A stretch of 42,504 bases of DNA from Tieghemiomyces parasiticus (taxonomy: Eukaryota; Kickxellomycota; Dimargaritomycetes; Dimargaritales; Dimargaritaceae): assembly GCA_027575765.1 (NCBI GenBank), contig JANBPT010000348.1, positions 1 to 42,504 on the forward strand. Direction: 5' to 3'. The notes below the pieces were generated by a model. It did no database searches. It was not told the origin of the DNA and worked only from the letters and a program-made list of their open reading frames with translations. Of the stretch, positions 22,130 to 35,200 are shown piece after piece; positions within the stretch are counted from its first letter, which is position 1, and each line of letters starts with the position of its first letter. A program made the position numbers and the translations under genes.

Positions 22130-23261
22130 CTACTTCCGAGTGCCCTCCAGCATGGTAATTTCTTGCCGTAACTGGCCAAGTTGGGTCTCGGCGGCTGCGA
22201 TACGTTCACGGTAGGATTCGATGGTTAGCTCCACCCGCTCGTTGACCCGTTCCAGACGAGTCAGCTCCTCCTGTTCGGCTTGCACGCTGTACGGGTTAGC
22301 TAAAGTGGACCGTGGCGGCAATTCGGAGGACCGATTCTCCAGCAGGACTCGGGCAAGGGCCTCGACGGGCTCGTTGAATACAATTTCATCATAATGGTAG
22401 GCAAGTACGGGCTGGTTGATCAGGCCTGGCTTGGGCAACTCGGTGGGATTGGCCAGCGTACCCGCGGCAAGGGCTTCCGTGGGGTGCAGCCGGAGATGGT
22501 GGAAAAAGGTGATAGGCTTCTCGGCGCAGAAGCTGTGAAAGTAGACCTTGATGGCGATTTCAAACTCACCCCACCCGGTCTCTGTAACCTCGTAAGGCGG
22601 TCGGTCCACGGCTGGCATCGGTGAAGGTATGGGGTGTATGGGTCCAGGGACAAGGAGTTAGGACCGGAATCGGATGCCGTGGCCACCTGGCGCACCCCGA
22701 AGCGACCCGAGGTCGGCTGAGCAGATGCGAGACCATGATACTAGGAATCGTGATCACTTACCTCGACTTGGCTGGTGGTACGTCTCGTGCAGCTTGAATA
22801 CTACCTTGCGGACGTAGTAAGAGATGTCCTCATTGTTGGCACCGCGGAGAGAGACCGTCCAGCGGTGGGTATGATCGGCCTGACTGGCCTTCTCGTCGCC
22901 CAGCGGGGTGGCTACGTTGCCATACACGACAGGGCGAGAGATGGCGATACCCTGGATGGTTCGAGGAAATTGCACATGGTGAAAAGAGGGATTTGGTACC
23001 AATAAAGGGACAATTGGATATCATTATTGCGCATGGCAATGTAATAATGTTAATACATAGTTTTTTAAGGCGACCCCCGAGACATTCCCTTCTATTGCTG
23101 GTAAGCCGGTGCCCTAACCTCAATAACGGGAGTTGGCACAGGATTCTGACACAAGCGCCAACCTGGAACAGTTAAAAAAAAAGTCCGACTGTTCCCCTCT
23201 CGCCGGAAAACTATTGTGGTAGTGTCCTTACCTTTACCCTCCGTTGGGATTTGGTAGCCAT
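22130..23261 (-). CDS. YAF9: Yaf9/GAS41-like YEATS-domain protein, 3 exons
   Basis: On the minus strand, exons 23261-23232, 22951-22762 and 22611-22130 join to 233 aa, the usual Yaf9/GAS41 length. Introns are 280 nt (AAG then GTAAGG, ending CCAG) and 150 nt (GTAAGT, ending CCAG); phases 0 and 1 match. The first exon encodes only ten residues, MATKSQRRVK, and splices to GIAISRPVVYGN, just as in yeast Yaf9. The YEATS domain (about 11-135) shows SRPVVYGN at 15-22, HTHRW at 37-41, NEDISYYVRKVVFKLH at 50-65, PPYEVTETGWGEFEI at 78-92 and IKVYF. It reads acetylated or crotonylated histone H3 through an aromatic cage. The C-terminal coiled coil (about 185-230) is the part that docks Yaf9 in the SWR1 and NuA4 complexes, linking it to H2A.Z deposition and histone acetylation. 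The second intron cuts inside the YEATS fold. Confidence 0.95.
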
Positions 23262-26200
23262 GTGGGGCTAATGGTCTCACTGGTTGGAAGAATGGACAGT
23301 CGTCGCAACGTAGGGTCTTGGTAGAGTATGGTAAAAGGGTCTTTAGGCTCTATGGGTTGCGATGGCTATTAAGGGGCTGTGAATGTAAACAGGAATGCTA
23401 TGATGGCTTAGGTACGAACAGCATTGGCCCCCGCATCCCAGTTCACCACATTGCCGCTGCTGGTGCGGCATGCGACTCGTCTCGTGGCAACTAGATAGGG
23501 GGAGGGGGGGGGATCCACAACAGGATTTGATCACGTGACATACTTTTGAGCCTGGTAGCTCACCACGACACACAGCGGCAGAGCGAACACATCGCCAAAA
23601 GGGATGTTAGGGGAGGGTGCATACCCTGTCCTTGCGACTCTTCCAGGCACTGGCTCCTTTCACGGCACACATTCCCCCCTTCAATAAACCCTTGTACAAC
23701 GGCTATGGCCAAAGTGGGGTCGGTTACCCCGACAAGACGATTCACCGTTTACCATATCCTTCCATATCTGCAAACCTTCAGTACCTACCACCTTAGTACC
23801 TAGCAGATCGTCTCCCCATGGGCTGACCTGGCCCACGTGCCGCTGACTTGCCACCCAATCCATATGAGGAATGCGTCTATCACCACCCGCTACCTAACAT
23901 GGTTATTGATATGGCATAACTCACCTTCCCTCTTCATGCCTTCATGGACTACTGTGGCTCGAAGTACCGGTTCCTGGGCTGGCATAGAGTGTCCGATGAA
24001 AAACTGTTTTCCCCACACTGAAGATTGCCAGGGGGAAGGAGTGCGGCCCTTCGGTTACATACCTATTGGGGGTTATCCATTTGGACCGAGCATACTGATT
24101 GATCACCATTCATAGAAACATTCGCACCTTCGCTAACTCTTCAACCGACGGCTGGGCGGGGGGACAAATAAGGACGGGATTAACGGTTCCCCCGTGGCGA
24201 ATGCTTGGACTAAAGAAGTTAATGATTAGCCGATGAAACCTACCAAGGCTTGCTCTTTTCCAACTCCTCGGGGTAGCGAAGCGTTTGGCCATTTCACAAA
24301 ATCGAGGAGCCACTTTTACTATAGACAATGTTTCGGAAGGTAACCTCTGTATCCGAGCACCGCTCTACTATCCTCAAAAACGCTTCCTTATTGACTACCG
24401 CATCTAGAATCCGGGCCCGGACGCCACTTTAATTGGACACACTGCCGATAGCCAGTCTCTCATTAAAAATTTTAACTACGAAGGCTGTTATCGAGTGCCC
24501 AGTTATATTATATCAGGCGGAATGACGACAGCGTGTCGAAAAGAGTCCCCCGTTCGGCCCAGTCTTTTCATCTTCAGCCGGCATTCATGCAACCACAAGC
24601 CGGTCTGATCTTGTTATGGGTAGCCTACTTGGTGTGGGCTGTCAAAGGCCAGCTCTCTACACTTGGGCCACGCGGCAATGCGAAGATCGCTAGGTTTGTG
24701 ACTAAGTGGTTCGTGTAACGCGGCCCAAAAGAAAGTCGGAACAACCGGTCCATCTTTAGCAGCGTTTACGTTCGCGGCGAACATGAATCTTCCCGGTTGA
24801 CGGGGGCAAGGTTGATGTCCACGGTGCCTTCAGGATAATGCCTTCCATTCATTACACGCCTGTGATTGTGGGGACGGTTATTATATGGGGGGGGGGGCAA
24901 GTGACTTTGCAGGGCACATAGCCCCTTTCTTCTCTTCAAGTGGCGGTTAGTGCCGGTCGCCGAAAATGGATAAAAATATGGGAGGTAAATGTGGGGAGCT
25001 TCGATGCCCAGCACGACAGCACTGCTCACCCCACCCGCTCCTTTGCTCCCATCGTCACCTCGGTTGTTCTGTCCCCGCCTCGTAAATATTACCGAGGCGG
25101 GTCGGAAATTCTGTGTAGGTTACCATGTCCAACCCAATACGCGAATGCCCTTCTAATCGCCCCAAGCATGCTCCGGTAGGTAAAAGCCGCATGCTGCTAC
25201 CAAACGTCGGTGGGAAGTCCGTCTCTCCGCCCTGTGCCACATCACATATGTACCCCACATCCACGGGTGATCCCATAGGTTACACCATGGGTCGAATTGG
25301 GATTAGCCGACTCCGCTTTCCTATGGTACCCGGTTTCCATTATGACTTTTACGGAGAAGATCGTCGCGCAGGCGTCTTCCGATAGCGGATTCATTTAGCC
25401 GCGTCGGCACCTGGGCTGCAGTTTCGGATTCCATAAACAAAGAAGTCGACACCGAGTAACGGTACTAAACGTTCGGATAGACGTTCTGATTTACTACTAG
25501 TGCAGGTAACTTTTATGCGGGGCGAAGGGTATGGCCTATCGTCCATGGAGCTGTTCCAACCCCACCTCTATGCCGACCTGTTGCAGGAAAGCTGGAAACA
25601 TGGGGGTCGGGCAGATGTTTGTGCTCAACACCATCGGAGAACCCTCTTTGTCTAAATACCTTGGATCTGGCTCGGCGCACGAAAACTTCACTGTAACTCT
25701 GGGCGTGGTGAGTAGACAAACGGAGACAACACTGGCTGTCGAAAACCGAGGTAATTGTGTCGTGTCAGCGATTGGAAGCCAAGGCCTATGCCCCACAAAG
25801 GCACATAGCTATCATTTTATCCCCATTGGGGCTTCTGTCCACTTCAAGCTGTTCACAACAAAATAAAGCCACGTTGAGTAAACTAAAATCCGGATAGCTA
25901 CCTTCATATTAGGCAGGGTCCAGTGCTGTGGGTCTTGGCTAGGCACCGCTTTTAGGTGAGACGGTTCACTGGAAGAGCTAACATGATGCGGTCGTGGCAT
26001 GCGTGAGAGAAGGTCAGCCTATAAGGATCCGAGGATCACACCCTATCTTCGCCATCTTTCCAGCGTATTGTATTTTAGGTCTGGAACAGGTAGATTTATG
26101 GCAGCCTTAGTTGCGTCTTGTTTATGTCGCTGGGTGTCCGGTCCTTCCCGAGTCATTTGCAGCCAACACCATACTTCTGATATTTTTTTAGAGGTGGCTA

Positions 26201-29200
26201 GACGTGACTGCGCATGACAGAATTGGCAGCGCCGACAGGTTGGAGGGGTAGCACTATACTCCATTATGTGGTACATACAGCCTTCGCCGGCATATTTAAT
26301 GAAGGAACCAAAAGCTGTGATGGTCAGTCGTATAGCCAAAGCAATCACGTACTTTGCTGGTCCGCCTGGTCAGAAACTACGATATAGCAAGAAAAGGACC
26401 CAACCCCCCAAGTCCTTAGTACAAGTGTCTATCAGAAAAAACATACCAACTTAGGCGATACCCAACCCTGATTGAATCTACCAAATAGACGATCACTTTA
26501 AATTCCCTATAGGCTGTTTCGATGTCGTCCGCTGGATCCTTCGCGTCAGCCCCGCCTAATTTGAGCGTTCAATAGCACCTCCACCATGGTATAAACTTGG
26601 AATCAAATCCCCGAGGCGGCTTCACTATGATGGAATCCAAGAATTGGGCCACTAGTGGTGCCGAATATTGCTTAACTAGGTCAGCCCGCAGAACCCTTGT
26701 ACGTCGTGGAACCGTGCATTGTACGGCGGGGTCGGCCTAGAAAATAGCGCACAACTACGCAATGCAGTTTTACAGATGATGCTGCTGGGTTGATCTTCCA
26801 TGCATCGCCTGCCTCAGGCCAAAGTCGAGTTCAGCTTGGCCTGACTCCCGCAAGCGGTCTAATCACCGGCGCACCCACAATCACACGGTACGTTCGGGTC
26901 CCTCTTACCACAGAGTGCACTACGAATCATGAGTCTCTGATACCGACGCCGACCTTCAACGCCGGCTAACAGTTAATAATATATCGCGCCGATGGATGAC
27001 CTAGCTTGTCTGACTGACGCCACTTAGCTTGCTCGATATCCTTGGGCGATAGAGGAACCCAGTGCTGCCTTCTCCCCTTTCACCAGAACTCAATGAGTCT
27101 CGGACCCGCCGGAGGGAAAGAGGTGGTGGGATACCTGCTCGATACGACGAGGAATAATGCGATGCCAGGGCCCGTCCACCGCCTTTTCCTCATCTTGTTC
27201 CCTACCAGCGCGTCAGAAATGGGCACTGCAGGACGACGTGGCCTGGGCCGTTTATGGTAGTATTGCTAGCGTGTAACATGGTCACAGGGTGGCGGATTGG
27301 GCGTCATTTGATCTTTGATTAGCTTGCGTCGGCTATGGTAGAACGTTTACTCTTGACGACGACTGGCCGATAGTGTGCATTTAACCATTGACTAGACTGG
27401 TGTTGTCGGCTAGCTGTGATCTGGATAAAAGGTTCCAGGTGGACTATGGCAAGCTGTGGTTATTATTAGGTCAACATCCAGCGCCGGGAAAGCTCAATTG
27501 CTATAAAAAAAGCGCATGGTGATCCGATAGCGTATACATGGCAGACCATCTAGAGCTTAGACGAACTTGAGGGGGAAAATCATCACGCTATGATAGCCGA
27601 TAAATTGGTAAACGTACTGGTAGCCAGTTCCCTTTGAATTGAACCCTGACTGTTTGCTGTCAGTAGGACTGCCCGTCTTTGCGGGCCATTGCTATCACAT
27701 CCTGGCCGTGCTCCATCATCGGCCAGGTTTCAATCGGGACTGACGCCATCTAGGTTATGCTCATTGACTGTGTTGCTTCAGTCCGCACCCTGCTGCAGCA
27801 GGATGGGTTTTACATGTACTGGATACTGGGACGAAATGGCCTTTGCTGTTCCCATTGGGGCGTTTGCGGCGGTATCCGCCATTTCGATATTCCTTGCGCC
27901 TTAGCCAATTAATTATACCTGGGCACACCACAGTCCTTCTATCCACCCAGCGGTTCATCGCGGGTACCTTCGTCATACCAAGATTTGTTTGGCCGATAAA
28001 GGCGGCTCAAGAAATAAATGGGAATAAGGGAGGAGGGCGATTGGATTGGGCTCATTTGATACGGCAGTCTTCGTCGTCGCACCACTTGGGTCGGTCCTAC
28101 CTTCGCCGGGAACGCGACTGATGGGCTATGGGTGGCGAATTTAATTTAGAGCTAGTTCCGTACAGGGGACACCGACGGACTCCTACCTATCCCAGAATGG
28201 GCCGGCGACTTTCACGATGTAAACTTGCATTGGCCGGGTCAGCGCTGCCAGGCCGCCCTCGTATACTGCGAATTATCAATTTATGACAGCGGGGACTTCG
28301 CACGCCTCCGCACCGGACCCCATACTAGCTATTCGCGTTAACAGCCCCATGGCTGGTAAAATGGGAGGAAGATACCGGGAAGCCCTCTAGTCGTAACATA
28401 TCGGTTAATGGCGATAGATGTACTTTGTTTATTCGAATAAACTTTTAAACGACAGCTGGGGCGGTGGATGGAGAGATTCTAAAGTAGTAGAGCGGGTCCA
28501 CACATACAATCTGAATTTTATTAACTTGGTGGGAGAGGTGGGGCGCGGGCAGAATGAAAATGGGAGTGCGAGGATCGTAGTGGGCACCGTTGCCAGTTTT
28601 CTAACCTGGGTTATCATTACCCCTCACAGAGAGTCGTTCTTATCGATTGAACCTAACTTCGAGGGCGACACGCAGGATCATGTGAGTCACTTGATAAGAG
28701 GTTCGAACTCCCCAGTCACAGCCTTGTCGATTCCCGCGTTTCCCCAACCTAGGCGGACTGAGATATAGGCCACTGCACGTGCGCTTAGTCACGACCTACC
28801 TTACACCGCCTAGCGAATACCGGTCGTCAGGCTAGAGCTTTTTGTGACCAACCACCCGGGGGAGGTGTCCATTTCCCCGGCCACCAGGGTCTATCCTGAC
28901 TATCGGACCAACTAACGATGAATCGGTCTAGTTTAACCACCTGGGCAGCCAAATCCAGTCGACCTGATGACCTTATCAGCGTCCCCGAACCTACATTGTT
29001 TATGGGCGAAAAAGATGGCGGCCGAGGACTGTTAGGGTATGTGTTCAAGCGAAAGCGAAACGATATAATGAAGGTGGGAACAGTTGACGCACCGCAATTA
29101 ATTTAGCCGGTCGGCGTGCTGTGCGTCCGTCCTGCAGCTGTGGTGCGACCAGCTTGGTTAAGAGCAGAAGGTGAGAAAGGAGGAGTCAGTTTATTTAACG

Positions 29201-32200
29201 TCGCCTGAAAAGCTGCGATTTTCATTTGTAAAGCCCCACCGTCTTACGTCGAGCTTGGAAGGGGAAGGGGATCCGATAGATAGAAAACCCCACCATCGAC
29301 AGCCATTAATCCTAGATAAGGATATTTTTAATTTAGACCCCAAACACATACACGAGCTGGTCTACCCCCTCCACTTACTGTAAGGAAAGGAGGGGTAGGA
29401 GGAGTGTCAACTGGGGTGTCGGTGGGAGTGTGAAACCCATCGACTCTGAGTAGACAGGACAGGGACGTCACTCGGCAGTCGGTAGTGTGAGGAACCCTGC
29501 CTCGATTTAATTAGACCTCCCCCCTAGGTAAAACTGAACCCCAGCACCCTTATTGTGGCGGGACCCCAGTGTCGCGGACCCCCACCCCTTGCCACTCTCA
29601 CCTGCCGATGCAGGGTATCACACGGTACTCGGCAGCTGACTGCGCACACCTTTTTATTTGGAGGTAATGCAGCGGTGTCCTTACCGTCTTAATTATAACG
29701 TTAGAGTGGAAGCCGTATCCCGGGCCGGAGGGTTGCTGTGCTATCCCCTCGCGCCTGAGTCTATCAGCTACCATTCAATAGATCATTGAGGGCCTTTGAA
29801 TAAATAGGAGGCACAAAATGGGAAGCGAAGGGATATAGATATGCGCCGTCTAGTAGTGAAAAGGAAAACCGGTGAACGGCCCCCCTTCCCGTTTAATTAA
29901 TTAAAAAAGCGGAGTAATCAACGAGCCATAACGTCTATATTGTACTCACCACGACCAGGGCCAGTGTTCATGGTCACAATCCCACTTCATATCGGCCATT
30001 TTACTCTCTATGTTACCATTCCTCCGGCTATACAGGTATTAGTTATTCCCCATTCCGTGCGGACCGATGTGGGCCAGCCTCGGAAATATGGGAAGGGGCT
30101 ACATAGGTCGGGGGCGCGCGTGCCTTGTCTATTAAAAATTGAAGCTGATGCGATGTTTCTGCGAATGAAAGCCGTACATTACCTTTTCAAAAGGCTGCGC
30201 GCTCCTATTACTCTGGATTCGCTCAATACTGCAAGCCACTTCGTACTATTATTATTGTTTATGGCAGAGGCTCCAGTCGTATATTAGAGCCGGTGTAAAT
30301 ACTAAAATTTGCGTTTATAATTACACCCGCGCGGTCTACTCGGGCTCGGCACGCGGACCCAGCCTCCAACTTCCATTTCCAACCCTCCCGGTGCTGGGCT
30401 GACAACCGAACGCGTAGGACCAAGGCACATAAAGTCGCCTAATACTGAGTGGACGGCGTGGTCCCATTCTATGCCTCCCATTGGTCAGTTCGTGACAAGG
30501 TCAGGCCCAAAACATGAATAGAGATGGTCCGACATACCTCCAGAGATTGCCAGCTTAGCTTCCTAACGGGGCAGCTTTTGGACATGATGGTGGCGGGCAG
30601 AAAACAAGGTTACACCGAGGTGTTATGAACTTTTTCATTAACTGCCACTCAAACTGCAAAAAGTGAGGTAGGAAGGAGTGATGACGAGTGGTAGACTCCA
30701 TGTATTCAGATCATTGTCTCGCTTTGTTTACGCCAGCCGGGAGGCTCGTCTTGCCGTACATAGAACCAGGCGTATCGTTATAAATTCTAGTCTATTGTGC
30801 ATACTGATGGCCGTGGTCGAGTAAAAATATATTTCTTGGCTAACCCAGCCACCCCAACTCACAACATATAAACCATTTTCTAGTGCCTTACAACTGACGG
30901 CACGACCCCACTGGGCCCACGAAATATTCTAGCACACCCTTCCGAACCCCCAACCCATTACATTTCGGCATATCACGCCGTTTGGTTTTTGGGGGAATGC
31001 TGAATATTGGCGAAAGTACGGAAAGGTCCCAGGTGACAACAAAACCTGCATGACGGCCCAGACCGCGGCGGTAGTGGTGGTGGACGTAGAGTAGAGCAAC
31101 CGCAGTCAGCCCGAACCTCTATATACCGGTTGACAAACCCCAGTGCGCACTACATTTGGACGGAGCCCACCTGACTGACAGTTGAAGGGGGCGCAGAGGA
31201 ACTCGCGGCACGTATTGGACACCAGATTGGGGGAGTACAGGTCGAAGCCAGCTGGACAAGTCATACCCTCCGCCGACCCATGACGGACTGTCGGCGTCTG
31301 CCAAATTAAAATATCCAAGAGGTTGGAAAGCTGCTGGAGGTGGGGTATGAGTGATGGGGAAAATTGTGTGTCCCAACAGGGAGACTACTCTTTTTGTACA
31401 CATTATAGTCATCTAGGGCCATGTTCAAGTGGGGGACTCATAAAGTCGGTGTCCCTTCTTGGACAGACATTCATGTAGAAGCGAACCGAGGCACCGTCCC
31501 TCCTTCTCTCTCCACGATAGGCTACACAATTTAATTATAGGTGCCGTCGTGAGCGAGTGCACACGCGTACGGGAGAAGGGGGCGGCGGTAGGGGAGCGGC
31601 GGGCCACATGGGGTACACAGTTGATACCACCAGATCTGTCTGCTGATGGTAAGTAGCGACGACCCCGTACAACCTATAGCTAGCTCCCTTTAGTTGCTGA
31701 CAAGTGCCCTCACACGCGAGTGCTGCTGGACGAGAAGAGGGAAGAGGGACGGCGGGAAGAAGGGGACCCCGCGATGATATTTTTGCACCCCCGAGCCTCG
31801 CAATCACCCCACCCCACCCTCCCTCCAACTACAAGCGGCACAGGTCACACTTTATCCGGGGCTGGATTGAGGGCGCTTGGGGGCGGATAAGGGTGGTTGA
31901 AAAGAGGAACGAGGCGCTCAAACACAGGCCATTAGGCCGCTTCACTGACAACGTTGTCCACGTGTTGGTATTCTCACCTCATCAACGAACTTCAATCCGC
32001 TCGTCTTCAGTCGCCGATATTCCTTTGTATGTTGGTCATCCGTTCTGGTGGCTCCACCTGCCGTTCGGAATGAAAAATGAGCTGCTTTGTGAACGACCAC
32101 CGTGTAGACGGAGCGTGATCTGAACAACTCAGCGTATGCAATGTAGCAAAGTATGCTCACGCGGGTGCTCGCCCCGCCTGACAACGGGAAAGAATCTCTC

Positions 32201-35200
32201 GTCCATTCGGAGACACCGTCCATGCTCACATCTTCCCCCTTTCTACCGACCAGCCACCACCGGTGTTCACCGGCCCCATCCCGAAAAGGTACCGGTACAC
32301 GCCCTATGACCAGTCTAGACCGTCGGATTGCCCATTAGCTTTGACGCCCACATGGACTGTCTGACGGGCAATTATTGGGTTCCTTCCTCCGCTAATACCC
32401 ACGGCGGGCCGATCCCTTTTTATCGCCTCTTAATCGAGTTCGGCTCTACTAGGCAGACCGAGCCGAACCTCAAGAGCTGTGGGCTGAAACTTGCGGAAGA
32501 TAATAGTAGACTCACATAGTACGGTGGCCGACCGCCCCGGCGGTTGCCCACCATCCACCCACATCGGTCACTGCAACCTTAGTGAACTACTTTGGGAAAT
32601 TGGAGCGAAAGACAGGCCGGCGAGAATTAGAGCCATAGCCTGTGGTGGAACCAAAACAAAATAGCGAGGGCCCCCGCTCCTCTTTCCTCTCCTTCGCACT
32701 GATTGACGGTCGCCGGGGATTTCCTGTGGGGGTGGGGTGACGTCGCTCGAAACGCAATTGCGCATTGGGTAGGTTTGGGGAGTTTGAATGATGGAAGCAG
32801 ACATGGTGGGCAATGGTAGACACGGGGGACGAACGTCGGCAGACTGCGGGACTAATAGGGTAGTACGCCGACAATCAAAAGGGCGGCGGGAGGGGCGGTG
32901 AAAACATAATGGAGGGAGGCCTGAAGTACGGAGCAGTTCGCTCGGCGACGGCCAACGAGAGGGATCCTAGCGCGTTGTTTAGACTTTCTGACTCCCTCCT
33001 ACCCCGGTATACTAAATTTGGAATGTAACTCGAGCGCGGGGTCTACCGCCTGACTTGCGTGATTGGGTATTGTTGGACCAGGGCGGATTTTTGCGCCCCT
33101 GGCAAACGCATTGTCCAGGCCAACCGAGGGCTGGTTGTCTAAAGACTCACAATATACTTGAGACTCAAGGTGGGTGGGCTGCTACTCGGCAGGAATTCCA
33201 GTGCTGGCATGTCCCATAAGGCCGGCACAATTGCATTCAAGCCATGAACCCACACGGTTCCCTCCTTGATAGTCAGCAGTACATGGGTTTTCCATTTAAA
33301 GTTGTCATGGCAGAGGGGCACGTAGAAGTTCCTTTTTAGTAACGTGCGCATCCCGACAGGGTGTGAGAAAGGACATGCCCATTATTCAAATATGAGAGGG
33401 ACCGATAGTCTATGACGGCTGAAGTGGATGGCAACCTGAACAAGCAAGATCCGATCTAAACATTTCGTAAGCCCGTGAGTATAGCTCATCGAAATGGTCG
33501 ACGTAGGCTGTCCAAAAGCCACGTAATGTACCATACGAGTAAGGGCCCGATGGAGAAACGAAGAGGCCAGAGGGCTACTGGATTGGGAACTGGTCGCTAG
33601 TGGATTGGCCACATGTGAAAAGACGTGCCGGTACGTAAGTATGTGTATGTAATGCTACGATCCGACAGGGTCTCAATCCAGAACCTGCGTAGGTTTGGTG
33701 CTGCAGGGCCCAGCCCACCTCCCCCCTCCCTCGATCCGATGCCTCAATCGGAGGAGAGTATAGTGATAGGAGAGAGTTAACTGTGTGGGATGAAGGGGAG
33801 GTCAGATAAAGGGGGGCACGGGCGTTGGGGAACGAAAGGGCTATCCCTGGTGAATTAGAGGGTGTCTGATAATCTTAAATAGCGCTTCAGATCCCCAGAA
33901 GAGATTAATGTTTTAAGATGCGCAGAGGGCTACCATCGACCCGCGATTGTTAGGTTCTCATGGTGTTGTGGGCTGATAGTATCGCTGTACCACCACCTCA
34001 TACCTCGCCTACCGCATGCTTCCCCAGGACTGCCCCTCTCTCCACCTGCGCGTCTCGTCACCCAGGTCAGGTGGCGGGCGGTGTGAAGAGAATAGCACTT
34101 GGCTCACATACGGTAAAGCAGCGGACCTTCCGATGCGCAAGCGCTAGCACGATACAACGCCACCGATAGAAAGTCGTGCCGCCAGTCCCATCATTAGCCC
34201 GCAGAGAGTGGGCCACTTCTCCACTGACCTGTACGCCACGCCCCCCCAGGGCACCGGTCCCTAACCTCAGCGGCCAAAAATCATGTGTACCTCCCCCCTC
34301 CCTCCTTAACCTGCCTCCGAGACCATTCCGAACGAGTCCCCTGCTTCGATGACATCGGCTAAGAACGGTTGGTGGGTGATGAGCTCCATGGGGCCCGATG
34401 GTGAGAAGCCCTAGCCGTTCGGAACGCGGCTTCATCCGCCCTACCCTCCTTAGACCTCTCGGACTACCCGTCTCGGTAGACCCTTCGTTGAATCCCTTCT
34501 GTTTCAATACCTGGAGGTGGTCCTTCTAAGCGACAATCTCGACTCCGCTTGTATACTTTAAGGATTATACATTGCCGAACCGACCCGGAAAATGGGTGTT
34601 GTGGCGCCAATACAATTGTGACGATATATGGCCAAAGTGATGCTGGAGAAAGGTTTGAAGTGCCCAAAGCTGGGGGGTTTTCCCAGATTAATTTCCTTAT
34701 ACCTACATTCACGCCTGCGATCAAAGCCATGGCTGATCGTCCGGTCACTTTTTCATTCCCGCCCATCCTCCATGGGAAATTTATGCTCGATAAGAACACG
34801 TTAGTTAAACCCTTCACTATATTTCATTACCTATGGGCTACGTTCCACCCTCCCCATAGGTGTATTTCTCTATACCGGTCTATCTGTCAACATTAAAGGC
34901 CCCGACTGGTCCAACTTGAGATTGCCGATGAGTGCACATCTAGCCGACCCTTTCTAAAGTAATCCGTTCACCTTGCAGGAATGCCGGGAGCTGAATTAAC
35001 TGCTGACAGGGCAATAAAGATCACCAATTAAAGTGTCGTTGAGCACGCTTCACTTTGACCAGCGTGTCCAAAAGCGAATAAATAGTCATAAATATTATAG
35101 CAATATAGGCAGAAGAATAGGGTCCCGAGTGGGAGCGTCACTAGAGGATTGGTTGGTCACAATAGTTGATCGGCGCTCGCATCCATGGCGGCTGACCGTA

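Noticed and set aside
25531..25866. Open frames of about 110-117 aa in the right arm (also 28418-28768, 29940-30287, 34549-34896)
   Set aside because: Length is within chance for this composition, with no wobble bias, no start or leader context and no recognisable domain.
28700..28712. tRNA B-box-like GGTTCGAACTCC; a similar GGTTCGATTGCC near 2860
   Set aside because: No A box at the right distance and no cloverleaf arms or acceptor stem could be paired at either site.
31459..31656. Short frame ending near a strong donor (GTAAGT at about 31650), a possible first exon
   Set aside because: No downstream acceptor-linked exon with a coding-like frame could be found, and the peptide resembles no family.
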